Shown piece by piece: positions 51,489-59,665 of a DNA stretch of 64,000 nt. Within the stretch, counting starts at the first letter, position 1, and every line of letters begins with the position of its first letter. A program made the translations under genes and the position numbers. The notes under the pieces were generated by a model. It was not told the origin of the DNA, did not search any database, and saw nothing but the letters and a program-made list of their open reading frames with translations. The stretch covers positions 62,001-126,000 of the forward strand of contig JAYRJQ010000008.1 in assembly GCA_041906185.1 (NCBI GenBank). The letters are read 5' to 3'. This DNA is from Roseateles_B sp041906185 (GTDB lineage: Bacteria; Pseudomonadota; Gammaproteobacteria; Burkholderiales; Burkholderiaceae_C).

Positions 51489-52073
51489 TCAGTCGCCGCT
51501 GGCGGCCGTGCAGAGCGTCGCCAGCAGCGCCTGCCCCTGCGGCCAGTCACCGAGCCCGCTGGCCGTGTTGAGATGGCCATGCGGCCCGGCCACCACGAGG
51601 CGCGCCCCCCAGTCCGCAGCCATCTGGCCGGCCCGTGCCGGATCGCAGTAGGGATCGTCGGTGGACACCACCGCGATCGCCGGGAAGGGCAGGCGAGGGC
51701 GGCGGATGGGGCGCCAGTTGTGGAGCTGGGGCGGCATGTCCTCGCGCTCGGTGTCGGGCGGTGCCACGAGCAGGGCGCCCCGCACGCGGGCCGTGTGCTG
51801 CGAGTGCGCCGCCCAGGCCGCGACCAGCTGGCAGCCCAGGCTGTGGGCGACCAGCACCGCCGGCGTCTGCGCCAGGCGGGCGTCCGCGAGCAGCACTTCG
51901 TCCAGCCGCGCCATCCAGTCGCCGCGGCGGGGCCAGTCCCAGTCGGCCTGCTCGATGCGGACATGGCCCAGCGTGCGCTCCCAGCGGCTCTGCCAGTGGT
52001 CGGCGTCGGAGTTCAGCCAGCCGGGCAGCAGATAGACGGGCGTGGCGGTGGCGGAGGCGGTCATGGGCATCAT
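51489..52073 (-). CDS. RBBP9/YdeN family alpha/beta hydrolase
   Basis: A 194-residue serine hydrolase. The family N-terminus YLLPGWLNSDADHWQSRWE, the nucleophile AHSLGC, the acid in STDDPYCDP and the histidine in AGPHGHLN form the triad. It is a small intracellular hydrolase of unknown substrate. Start choice lies among three close ATGs; I use 52073. It is divergent from argC. Confidence 0.83.
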   Translation of the reverse strand: MMPMTASATATPVYLLPGWLNSDADHWQSRWERTLGHVRIEQADWDWPRRGDWMARLDEVLLADARLAQTPAVLVAHSLGCQLVAAWAAHSQHTARVRGALLVAPPDTEREDMPPQLHNWRPIRRPRLPFPAIAVVSTDDPYCDPARAGQMAADWGARLVVAGPHGHLNTASGLGDWPQGQALLATLCTAASGD

Positions 52074-52166
52074 CAGGACGAAGGGAGAAGGCGCTCCGGC
52101 AGGGCACGAGGGCCGGGTCATCCCTTATGCTGTCGGATTGTTCCCATTGATTGTGCTGGAGATCTC

Positions 52167-53123
52167 ATGACGTACACCGTGTTTGTGGATGGACAGGAAG
52201 GCACCACGGGGCTGCGCATCCATGAGTACCTGGCCCAGCGCGGTGACATCGAGGTGCTGCGCATCGACGCCGACAAGCGCAAGGACGCCGCCGAGCGCGC
52301 CCGCCTGCTCAATGCCGCCGATGTGGCCTTCCTGTGCCTGCCGGACGCTGCCTCGCGCGAGGCAGCGGCCATGATCAGCAACCCCAACACCTGCCTGATC
52401 GACGCCAGCACGGCCCACCGCACGGTGCCGGGCTGGACCTTCGGTCTGCCCGAGCTGTGCCGGGGCCAGCGCGAGGCCATCCGCGGCGCCAAGCGCATCG
52501 CCAATCCCGGCTGCCATGCCAGCGCCTTCATCCTGGCGGTGCGCCCGCTGGTCGATGCAGGCCTGCTGGCGCCCGAGGCGCTGGTCACGGCCACGTCCAT
52601 CACGGGTTATTCCGGCGGCGGCAAGGGCATGATCGCGGAGTACGAGGCGGGCGGCAACGCACTCCTGAAGTCGCCGCGGCCCTATGCCCTGGGCCTGGCA
52701 CACAAGCACCTGCCCGAGATGATGGCCCACACCGGCCTGAAGACGGCGCCCGTGTTCATGCCCATCGTGGCCGACTTCTACAAGGGCCTGACGGTGACCG
52801 TGCCGCTGCACCTGCAGCAGCTGCGCGCGGGCACGACGCCCGAGCAGGTCCGGGAGGCGCTGGCCGCCCACTACGAGGGCGAGCGCTTCATCCGTGTGAT
52901 GCCCCTGCGCGACGCCGACACCCTGGCCGGCGGCTTCTTCGACGTGCAGGCCTGCAATGACACCAACCGGGTCGACCTGTTCGTCTTCGGCAGCACCGAC
53001 GACAAGCCGGGCCAGATCCTCGTCATGGCCCGCCTGGACAACCTGGGCAAGGGCGCCAGCGGGGCCGCCGTCCAGAGCATGAACGTGCACCTGGACGTGG
53101 ACGAGGCCCTCGGCCTCGTCTGA
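52167..53123 (+). CDS. argC: N-acetyl-gamma-glutamyl-phosphate reductase (short, type 2)
   Basis: A 318-residue enzyme of arginine synthesis that reduces N-acetylglutamyl phosphate to the semialdehyde. It has VFVDGQEGTTGLRI at the N-terminus, IANPGCHAS with the catalytic C116, SITGYSGGGKGMI and KHLPEMMAH. The length and wording match the short ArgC found in Pseudomonas and Burkholderiales besides the long form. The ATG at 52167 gives the standard start. Other arg genes are not in this window. Confidence 0.93.
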   Translation: MTYTVFVDGQEGTTGLRIHEYLAQRGDIEVLRIDADKRKDAAERARLLNAADVAFLCLPDAASREAAAMISNPNTCLIDASTAHRTVPGWTFGLPELCRGQREAIRGAKRIANPGCHASAFILAVRPLVDAGLLAPEALVTATSITGYSGGGKGMIAEYEAGGNALLKSPRPYALGLAHKHLPEMMAHTGLKTAPVFMPIVADFYKGLTVTVPLHLQQLRAGTTPEQVREALAAHYEGERFIRVMPLRDADTLAGGFFDVQACNDTNRVDLFVFGSTDDKPGQILVMARLDNLGKGASGAAVQSMNVHLDVDEALGLV

Positions 53124-53132
53124 CGCAAGCCC

Positions 53133-53558
53133 ATGCGCTGGTGCACTGACGCCGAGGTGCCGGCCGCGGCGCTGCAGGCGATCCGCGAGGCCGTCGTCCT
53201 GCATGGCCGGCAGCAGACGCAGGGCAGCGATGCACAGGACATCGCCTGCGCTCTGTTTGACGACGCCGGGGCGCTGATCGCCGGCGGCTGCGGCCGCACG
53301 GAGTTCCAGCGCCTCTATGTCGACTACCTGTGGGTGCACCCCGAGCACCGGGGCGAGGGCCTGGGCGGGGACGTTCTGCGCCGCCTCGAGGCCCAGGCGC
53401 TGCGGCGCGGCTGCCTCGACGCCCTGATCGAGACGCTGCTGGATGACGCCGCGGCGCTCTACGAGCACCTTGGCTACGCCTGCATTGCCCATGTCCACGA
53501 CTTCGTGCCCGGCTTCACGCGGCACACGCTGCTGAAGGTCTGGCGGCCGCGCGACTGA
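53133..53558 (+). CDS. GNAT family N-acetyltransferase
   Basis: A 141-residue acetyltransferase with FQRLYVDYLWVHPEHRGEGLGGDVLRRLEAQA as strand 4 and motif A, and ALYEHLGYACIAHVHDF as motif B. The pattern is that of small stand-alone GNATs of unknown substrate. It begins 9 nt after argC and is probably co-transcribed with it. Confidence 0.83.
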   Translation: MRWCTDAEVPAAALQAIREAVVLHGRQQTQGSDAQDIACALFDDAGALIAGGCGRTEFQRLYVDYLWVHPEHRGEGLGGDVLRRLEAQALRRGCLDALIETLLDDAAALYEHLGYACIAHVHDFVPGFTRHTLLKVWRPRD

Positions 53559-53796
53559 GCCACGGCCGCCAGGCACCTGCCAAGCGCCTGCCAGGCGGCG
53601 GCTCGCCCCGATCGTGACGCAATTCACGCCAACAGCCCGCATCCCCCTCACTACGGGGGCCGACCCTCGGTATCAGATGCGGCGCTGCTTCCCATAATCC
53701 GCCCGCCGATCCTGCCTCGATGCGGGCGGCTCAAAAGACAGTGGATGTGACGGGAGAGGGCGGTCGGGAGCCGCCGGTGCGAACGGAGGAGTCGCC

Positions 53797-54369
53797 ATGC
53801 ACCTCAATCTGGGCCCAGAGCCCTTGGCTGAAGGTTTCAGCCTGCAATTTCCGGACGACGTGTGTGCCAATTGCGGCACGCGCAGCGAGGTCTTCGTGGC
53901 CGAGCAGGACACCCGGGTGACCCGCCTGCTGCCGCTGGGCGGCTCGGCGGCGGCCTTTGCCCTGCCGGTGCCGACCTGCCTGCATTGCGCGGACAGCCTG
54001 TCGCGTCCGCCGCTGAGCTGGGGTGGCAAGCTGGCCTTCACGGCCCTGCTGGCGGGCGCCTGCGCGGCCGTGCTGACCATCGCCATCCCGGACGGCCCCG
54101 GCGCGGGCCTGGTGGCCCGGCATCCGTGGACGGTGTCCGCGCTCGTGGGGCTGACGCTCAGCTGGGTCTGGTTCCGACGTCATCGGGCCGAGGCCCCGCA
54201 GAGCAGCTTCTACCAGCCGGTGCGCATCCGCCGGCTCAAGCGCCAGCGCCTCGGGGGGACCGTCCTGGCCTTGCACTTCGGCTTCACCAACAAGGCCTAT
54301 CGCCTCGCCTTCGCGCGGGCCAACCGCGAGGCCATCCGCGCCGGCCACGTGGGCGCGGCGGACGCCTGA
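53797..54369 (+). CDS. Zinc-ribbon membrane protein, unknown function
   Basis: A 190-residue protein. Two CxxC pairs (CANC near residue 23 and CLHC near residue 62) can form a zinc ribbon, followed by two hydrophobic helices (about 75-97 and 105-123) and a basic C-terminal part. No family is recognised. About 240 nt of non-coding sequence lie upstream, including a CCCCC/GGGGG hairpin at 53643-53659 that may terminate the argC-GNAT transcript. Confidence 0.6.
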   Translation: MHLNLGPEPLAEGFSLQFPDDVCANCGTRSEVFVAEQDTRVTRLLPLGGSAAAFALPVPTCLHCADSLSRPPLSWGGKLAFTALLAGACAAVLTIAIPDGPGAGLVARHPWTVSALVGLTLSWVWFRRHRAEAPQSSFYQPVRIRRLKRQRLGGTVLALHFGFTNKAYRLAFARANREAIRAGHVGAADA

Positions 54370-54375
54370 GCGGGC

Positions 54376-55422
54376 TTACTGCAGCACCATCTCCACGCGG
54401 CGGTTGCGGGCGCGGCCGTCCTCGTCGGCATTGGAGGCCACGGGAGCGATGCTGGCCGCTCCCTTGGCGTTGAGGCGGCCGGCCTCGATGCCGTAGGGCG
54501 GCTTCGTGAGGGCCGCCACGACGGCCTGCGCGCGCGCCTGCGACAGGGCCTGGTTGGCGTCGAAGCTGCCGACGTTGTCCGTGTGCCCGACGATGTAGAC
54601 GCGCAGCTTCGGATCGGTCTTCAGTACCTGCGCCATCTCCGCGAGCTGCGGCTGGGACTCCGGCTTGACCTCGCTCTTGCCGGTGTCGAAGAAGAGCCCG
54701 TAGAACGCGATCTTGCCCTCCGCCTTCAGCCCCTGGCTGATGCCCTGCGCGTCCACCGTGACCTGGCCGGTGGGCATGGCACGGGGCTCGACGATCTCGA
54801 TGTAGGTGGCCGCGCGGTGCGTGTGCGCGGTCTGGGCGACGGACGTGTACAGCAGCAGGTGCAGCTGGCGGCCGCCCTTCGAGAGCTGGCCGACGAGCAT
54901 GCGGCCCTGCTCGTGGCTGATGCTCGACGCCAGGGACCAGCGGCCGCTGGAGGAGGGGTCCATGCTGGGCAGGTCACCCTTGGCCCAGCCCATGCCGCGC
55001 AGCCGCTCGTTCTTGTCCAGCGCGAAGTAGGCCTTCACGCAGCCCTGGGCCTCGGTCTCGCAGGACCAGACCGTCTTGAAGCCTGCCGCCTGCAGGGCCT
55101 GCTGATGATTGCGGAAGACCTCCAGCGGACCCTTGTCGAGCGGTGCCACGTAGAACAGGCGCGTCACCTTGCCTTCGAGGGTCAGTGGCTTGATGAAGCC
55201 CTCGCTGCCCTTGCCGACACCGCCGGCGTCCGGGAAGGTGCGCTGCTCCCAGTCCTGGTGGGCATAGCCCGCCAGCACGCTGCCGCTGAAGCGCTGGAGC
55301 ACCGGGTGGTCGCTGCCGCCCGGCACGTCCGCCGTGGGGACATCGGCATGGCAGGGCAGGGCGGTGAGGGCGCCGATGAGCAGCAGCAGGGCGCTCAGTC
55401 GGGGGGCACGCGAGGGGGTCAT
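54376..55422 (-). CDS. OmpA-like protein with N-terminal DUF4892-type domain (paralogue 1)
   Basis: A 348-residue exported protein: signal peptide (LSALLLLIGALTALPCHA), an N-terminal domain with DVPGGSDHPVLQRFSGSVLAGY that looks like DUF4892, and a C-terminal OmpA-type peptidoglycan-binding domain with IVGHTDNVGSFDANQALSQARAQAV and NRRVEMVL. It probably sits in the outer membrane or periplasm and binds peptidoglycan. It is a close paralogue of the next gene (same layout throughout), so the two arose by tandem duplication. Confidence 0.82.
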   Translation of the reverse strand: MTPSRAPRLSALLLLIGALTALPCHADVPTADVPGGSDHPVLQRFSGSVLAGYAHQDWEQRTFPDAGGVGKGSEGFIKPLTLEGKVTRLFYVAPLDKGPLEVFRNHQQALQAAGFKTVWSCETEAQGCVKAYFALDKNERLRGMGWAKGDLPSMDPSSSGRWSLASSISHEQGRMLVGQLSKGGRQLHLLLYTSVAQTAHTHRAATYIEIVEPRAMPTGQVTVDAQGISQGLKAEGKIAFYGLFFDTGKSEVKPESQPQLAEMAQVLKTDPKLRVYIVGHTDNVGSFDANQALSQARAQAVVAALTKPPYGIEAGRLNAKGAASIAPVASNADEDGRARNRRVEMVLQ

Positions 55423-55555
55423 GGGGGATCCTCCGGGAGGGAAGGGCGCCGGTCTGGCGGCGCCGGATGGCGGTCTGGACGAGCGGCCCCTCGGGACTCG
55501 AGGGCCGCGGAGGCGGGAGGCGGCGCAGGGGCGCGCTCGGCCGGGTGGGTGCGGG

Positions 55556-56593
55556 TTACTGCAACACCATTTCCACGCGGCGGTTGCGGGCGCGCCCGTC
55601 TTCCGCGGCGTTGCTGGCCAGCGGCGCGAAGTTGGCCACGCCCCGCGCCTGCAGGCGGGCGGCGGGGATGCCGCGCTGCACCAGCGCAGCCACCACGGCC
55701 TGCGCCCGGCCCTGGCTCAGCGCCAGGTTCGCGTCGACACCGCCGACGTTGTCCGTGTGGCCGACGATCAGCACCTTGAGCGCCGGCTGGGCCTTCAGGG
55801 CGCTGACCATCTGGTCCAGCTGCGCGCCGCTCTCGGGCTTGATCTCGGTCTTGCCGGTGTCGAACTGCAGGCCGTACAGCGCGATCCGGCCCTCGGCCGC
55901 GAGGCCCTGGCCCAGCGCCTTGGCGTCGACCGTGACCTGGCCCGTGGGCATGGCCTTGGGCTCGACGATCTCGATGTAGGTGGCCGCGCGGCCGGTGTGA
56001 ACGTTCTCGGCCGCCGAGGTGTAGAGCAGCATCTGCAGCGTGCGGCCGCCTTGCGACAGCGAGCCCACCAGCATGCGGCCCTGCTCGTAGCTCAGGGACA
56101 TCTCCAGGTTCCAGGTGCTGTCCCGGTAGTCGGCATCCACGCCCGGCAGATTGCCCTCGGCCCAGCGCATGCCCTTGGCGCGTTCGTAGCCGTCCAGCGC
56201 GAAGTAGGCCCGGGCGCAGCCCTGGGCCTCCGTCTCGCAGGTCCAGGTGGTCTTGAAGCCGGCGGCCATGAGGGCCTGCTGGTGGTTGCGGAACACCTCC
56301 AGCGGGCTCTTGCCCTGGGGTGCCAGGTAGAACAGGCGCGTGACCTTGCCCTCGAAGCTCACTGGGTTGGCGAAGCGGTTGTCGTCCTTGGCGGCGCCGC
56401 GGGCGTCGGGGAACTGGCGCTGGTCCCAGTCCTGCTGGGCATAGCCCACCAGCACGCTGCCGGCAAAACGCTGGAGCACCGGGTGGTCCCGGCTGCCAGG
56501 GACGTCGGCCTTGGGCACGGCGGCGTGAGCGGCCAGGGCGCCGAGGGCCAGGCACAGGATGGCTGCGCTGCGGGAGAGGAGGGTGTGGGACAT
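55556..56593 (-). CDS. OmpA-like protein with N-terminal DUF4892-type domain (paralogue 2)
   Basis: A 345-residue protein with a signal peptide (AAILCLALGALAAHAA), the same DVPGSRDHPVLQRFAGSVLVGY domain and an OmpA domain with IVGHTDNVGGVDANLALSQGRAQAV. It shares long stretches with paralogue 1, such as LEGKVTRLFY-like FEGKVTRLFYLAP and RAATYIEIVEP. It lies 133 nt upstream of it on the same strand. The duplication may give different expression or partners. Confidence 0.82.
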   Translation of the reverse strand: MSHTLLSRSAAILCLALGALAAHAAVPKADVPGSRDHPVLQRFAGSVLVGYAQQDWDQRQFPDARGAAKDDNRFANPVSFEGKVTRLFYLAPQGKSPLEVFRNHQQALMAAGFKTTWTCETEAQGCARAYFALDGYERAKGMRWAEGNLPGVDADYRDSTWNLEMSLSYEQGRMLVGSLSQGGRTLQMLLYTSAAENVHTGRAATYIEIVEPKAMPTGQVTVDAKALGQGLAAEGRIALYGLQFDTGKTEIKPESGAQLDQMVSALKAQPALKVLIVGHTDNVGGVDANLALSQGRAQAVVAALVQRGIPAARLQARGVANFAPLASNAAEDGRARNRRVEMVLQ

Positions 56594-56726
56594 TGCCGGT
56601 GCGTTCCGTGGCAGTGGGGATGCTGCGCGATCCTAGCCAGCACACTTCGACATGATGTAACCATGTGAATGTGCGGCCCCCCTCAAGCCGGGGATCCGGC
56701 GAGTCCGGCCACGCGTCCCGGCGGCG

Positions 56727-57515
56727 TCAGCGCAGGTCTTCTGGCGGGCTGCGGAAGTGGTAGCGGTAGGCGCTCAGGAAGCCGAGGCCGCGGTACAGGG
56801 CGAGTGCGGCAGCGTTGTGCTCCCCCACCTGCAGATAGGCCCGGCGTGCCCCCTGCGAGCAGGCCTGCTGGAGCAGGGCCAGGCAGAGATGGCGGGCATG
56901 GCCCTGTCCGCGGAAGGCTTCCGGGGTGTAGATGTCGTACAGACCCACCCAGTCGCCTTCCTGGGCGATCTGCCCGCAGGCCAGCAGCTCCCAGCCTCGG
57001 ATGGTGTTGCGACGCAGCCAGAAGCCCTGGTAGGGCACGCGGGACTGCGACTGTCGCTCGGCCTGGGCCTGGATCTCGAGCTCGCTGCTGCCCTTGAGCT
57101 CTCCCATCTGGCGGGCAAATTCGAGGGCATCGACCGCATGCAAGACCTGACCCCCGGGCAGCGGCCACCCCATCACGTCGTCCAGCTGGGGGCGCACCAG
57201 GACTTCGGCGGCGTCATAGCTTGGCCAGCCCTTGGCGGCGAGCCTCGCATCCAGGTCGGGCGGCTGCGTGAAGGGGGTGATGCGGACCACCAGCGGCAGG
57301 CCGGCGGCATGGAAGCTCCGGGCGCTGCGGGCGAGCAACTCGTCCACGGGCAGGGTGCCGGCCTCCAGGGCGTTGATGCAGCGGGCCCGCTTGGCTTGGC
57401 CGGGAGAGAGGCGGATCAGCCAGCCCTCGATGCGGGATTCCTGCGGAGGCGAGGTGGCGTTCAGGCCGGCCGTTTCGGCCTGTCGCCCGAGTTCAGCCAG
57501 TGCCTCGGGCTTCAT
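56727..57515 (-). CDS. GNAT family N-acetyltransferase (two-domain)
   Basis: A 262-residue protein whose C-terminal half is a GNAT with LYDIYTPEAFRGQGHARHLCLALL as motif A and ALYRGLGFLSAYRYHFR at the end. The N-terminal half looks like a second, degenerate GNAT unit. The ATG at 57515 lies one base after the parA stop (TGACATG), so it is translationally coupled to parA where parB would normally be. A copy of the dispersed repeat encodes GGQVLH in the linker between the halves. The substrate is unknown. Confidence 0.82.
   Translation of the reverse strand: MKPEALAELGRQAETAGLNATSPPQESRIEGWLIRLSPGQAKRARCINALEAGTLPVDELLARSARSFHAAGLPLVVRITPFTQPPDLDARLAAKGWPSYDAAEVLVRPQLDDVMGWPLPGGQVLHAVDALEFARQMGELKGSSELEIQAQAERQSQSRVPYQGFWLRRNTIRGWELLACGQIAQEGDWVGLYDIYTPEAFRGQGHARHLCLALLQQACSQGARRAYLQVGEHNAAALALYRGLGFLSAYRYHFRSPPEDLR
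57140..57154 (-). repeat. Dispersed repeat copy 7 (inside GNAT gene after parA)
   Basis: GCAAGACCTGACCCC on the plus strand, read as GGQVL in the minus-strand gene. Confidence 0.75.
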
Positions 57516-57516
57516 G

Positions 57517-58284
57517 TCACATCGCCGCGATGCGGCGCACCATTTCCTTGGCGAACTCCACGAAGGACTGCGCGCCCTTGGAGGAGGGGTCGAACACCAC
57601 GCCGGGCAGACCATAGCTGGGGGCCTCGGCCAGGCGGACGTTGCGGGGGATGACGGTATCGAAGACCTTCTCGCCGAAGTGCGCCTTGAGCTGCTCGCTG
57701 ACCTGGTTCTGGAGCGTGATGCGGGGGTCGAACATGACGCGCAGCAGGCCGATGATCTGGAGGTCCGGGTTCAGGTTGGCGTGCACCTGCTTGATGGTGT
57801 TGACCAGGTCCGACAGGCCCTCCAGCGCGAAGTACTCGCACTGCATCGGCACGATCACCCCATGAGCCGAGCACAGGCCGTTCAGCGTGAGCATGGACAG
57901 CGACGGCGGGCAATCGATCAGCACGAAGTCGTAGTCGGCCTCGGCAGCCTTGAGCGCGGCCTTGAGGCGGCGCTCGCGGCGCTCCAGCTCCACCAGCTCC
58001 ACCTCCGCACCCGCGAGTTCGCGATTGGCGCCCAGCACGTCGTAGCCGACCTGCTCGTTGCGTTGGCGAGCTTCGGCGATGGTGGAGGATTCCAGCAGCA
58101 CGTCATAGACGCTCAGCTCCAGCGCGCGTTTGTCCACGCCGGATCCCATGGTCGCATTGCCCTGGGGATCCAGGTCCACCACCAGCACGCGCTGGCCGAC
58201 CTTGGCCAGGCCCGCGGCGAGGTTGACGGTCGTGGTGGTCTTGCCGACCCCACCTTTTTGATTGGCAACGCAGAAAATCTTCAT
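57517..58284 (-). CDS. parA: Chromosome-partitioning ATPase ParA (Soj)
   Basis: A 255-residue deviant-Walker ATPase: KGGVGKTTTTVNLAA at residues 10-24, VDLDPQGNAT, and IDCPPSLSMLTLN. It lacks an N-terminal HTH, as chromosomal Soj proteins do. With ParB bound at parS it segregates the origin region. It follows rsmG on the same strand (gap 152 nt) and is followed directly by a GNAT gene instead of parB. The ATG at 58284 gives the conserved MKIFCVANQKGG start. Confidence 0.95.
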   Translation of the reverse strand: MKIFCVANQKGGVGKTTTTVNLAAGLAKVGQRVLVVDLDPQGNATMGSGVDKRALELSVYDVLLESSTIAEARQRNEQVGYDVLGANRELAGAEVELVELERRERRLKAALKAAEADYDFVLIDCPPSLSMLTLNGLCSAHGVIVPMQCEYFALEGLSDLVNTIKQVHANLNPDLQIIGLLRVMFDPRITLQNQVSEQLKAHFGEKVFDTVIPRNVRLAEAPSYGLPGVVFDPSSKGAQSFVEFAKEMVRRIAAM

Positions 58285-58436
58285 GAGGGCTCCCCCCTGT
58301 GCGCCGGCCCTGAGGCGGGCTCTATCCGCTCGATCGGCGGGGCCGGATCGGCGAGTCCGCGGGACGGGCGGTGCGCAGTGCAGGGCTTGTGTGCTTGGTG
58401 GGCTATCGTACTTGGGAAGGCCGGCTCGCCCCGGGC

Positions 58437-59090
58437 TCAAGCGCGGGTTTTGATCCAGATGAGACAGCGCTGGGCGTCCAGACCGGGCACCTGAAGCTGT
58501 TCCACGTGAAACACATCGAGGTCCGCGGGCAGCGCGGCGAGCTCCTCCTGCGGATGCTGGCCCTTCATGGCCATCCAGATGGCGCCCGGTTTGAGGTGCT
58601 GGCGCGTGAGGGTGGTGAAGTCCAGCAGCGAGGCGAAGGCCCGGGAGGTGATGACGTCGAACGGCGTCACCTGCAGTTCTTCCACCCGCGAGTGGATGCC
58701 GTGGAGGTTGGACAGGCGCAGTTCAGCCGCCACCTGCTGGATGAAGCTGGCCTTTTTGGCGACGGCATCCACGCAGCTGACGTCCAGCCCCGGCTCGCAG
58801 ATGGCCACGACCACGCCCGGCAGGCCGCCGCCGCTGCCGACGTCCATGAGGCGCTGTCCCGGCGTTGCGGCCAAGTGCCGGCGCAGGGCAGGGATCAGGC
58901 TGAGGCTGTCCACCAGATGCTGGACCAGCATGGCCTGCGGGTCCCGCACCGCCGTCAGGTTGTAGACCTTGTTCCACTTCTGGATCAGGCCCAGGTAGTC
59001 CAGCAGTTGCTGGAGCTGAACGTCGCTGAGATCCAGCCCCAGGGTCTGGGCGGCCTCGCGCAAGGGGGCGAAAAGGTCGGAAGAGCTCAT
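58437..59090 (-). CDS. rsmG: 16S rRNA (guanine-N7) methyltransferase RsmG
   Basis: A 217-residue SAM-dependent methyltransferase that makes m7G at position 527 of 16S rRNA. It has the family core MDVGSGGGLPGVVVAI (SAM site), WNKVYNLTAVRDP and ITSRAFASL. The ATG at 59090 gives the usual N-terminus. A parS site lies near its 3' end and is read as FHVEQ. The gene is part of mnmG - isochorismatase - rsmG - parA on the minus strand. Confidence 0.94.
   Translation of the reverse strand: MSSSDLFAPLREAAQTLGLDLSDVQLQQLLDYLGLIQKWNKVYNLTAVRDPQAMLVQHLVDSLSLIPALRRHLAATPGQRLMDVGSGGGLPGVVVAICEPGLDVSCVDAVAKKASFIQQVAAELRLSNLHGIHSRVEELQVTPFDVITSRAFASLLDFTTLTRQHLKPGAIWMAMKGQHPQEELAALPADLDVFHVEQLQVPGLDAQRCLIWIKTRA
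58498..58513. other. parS site (one mismatch), within rsmG
   Basis: TGTTCCACGTGAAACA differs from the consensus TGTTTCACGTGAAACA at one base, a change tolerated in known parS sites. Confidence 0.8.
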
Positions 59091-59104
59091 GCGAGGATCA
59101 TCTC

Positions 59105-59665
59105 TCAGATGCTGACGAGGGTGTGGAGGGACAGGAGGGTGGCGCCGGCCTGGGCCAGTTGCGCAGAGATCTGGTCTCGCAGGGCCTCGGCACTCAGGCC
59201 GCGATCCGGCCAAGTGTGGTGGGCGTCGCTGACCACCCAGGGCTGCAGGCCCAGCGCCAGGGCACCGAGGGTCGTGCCTTCGATGCAGCAGTCCGACTGC
59301 AGGCCGACGAGGATAGGCTGGCGGACCCCGCGTTGTGTCAGGGCCTGGACCAATGAGGGCACCTCCAGGGCATTGGGCGTCGTCTTGGTGAAGCGCGCCT
59401 CGTCGGGCCTCGGCGTCAGGCGCGGGTCGATGTCGAAGCCGGGGCCATCCATCGGGCCGCTCGGTTCGCTGTGCTGGATCCACAACACGGGGACGCCGCG
59501 CCGTCGCGCCCAGCCGATCGCCTGTTCGCAGGCCCGGACCAGGCTGTCGCCGTCCGGCATTGGCGGGCACAAGCGGCCGTCGAAGGCGCCGCATTGGACG
59601 TCGATGACCAGCAGCGCTGCTTGCTGGAGGTCGAGGGCTGTGAGCGCCGGCGTGGCTGCGCTCAT
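59105..59665 (-). CDS. Isochorismatase-like cysteine hydrolase
   Basis: A 186-residue hydrolase of the isochorismatase-like family. The catalytic triad is visible: D in LLVIDVQ, K in FTKTTPNA and C in GLQSDCCIEGT. Many members are amidases of nicotinamide or of carbamoyl compounds; the substrate here is unknown. It overlaps the mnmG stop by 4 nt and is inserted between mnmG and rsmG, which are usually adjacent. Confidence 0.83.
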   Translation of the reverse strand: MSAATPALTALDLQQAALLVIDVQCGAFDGRLCPPMPDGDSLVRACEQAIGWARRRGVPVLWIQHSEPSGPMDGPGFDIDPRLTPRPDEARFTKTTPNALEVPSLVQALTQRGVRQPILVGLQSDCCIEGTTLGALALGLQPWVVSDAHHTWPDRGLSAEALRDQISAQLAQAGATLLSLHTLVSI

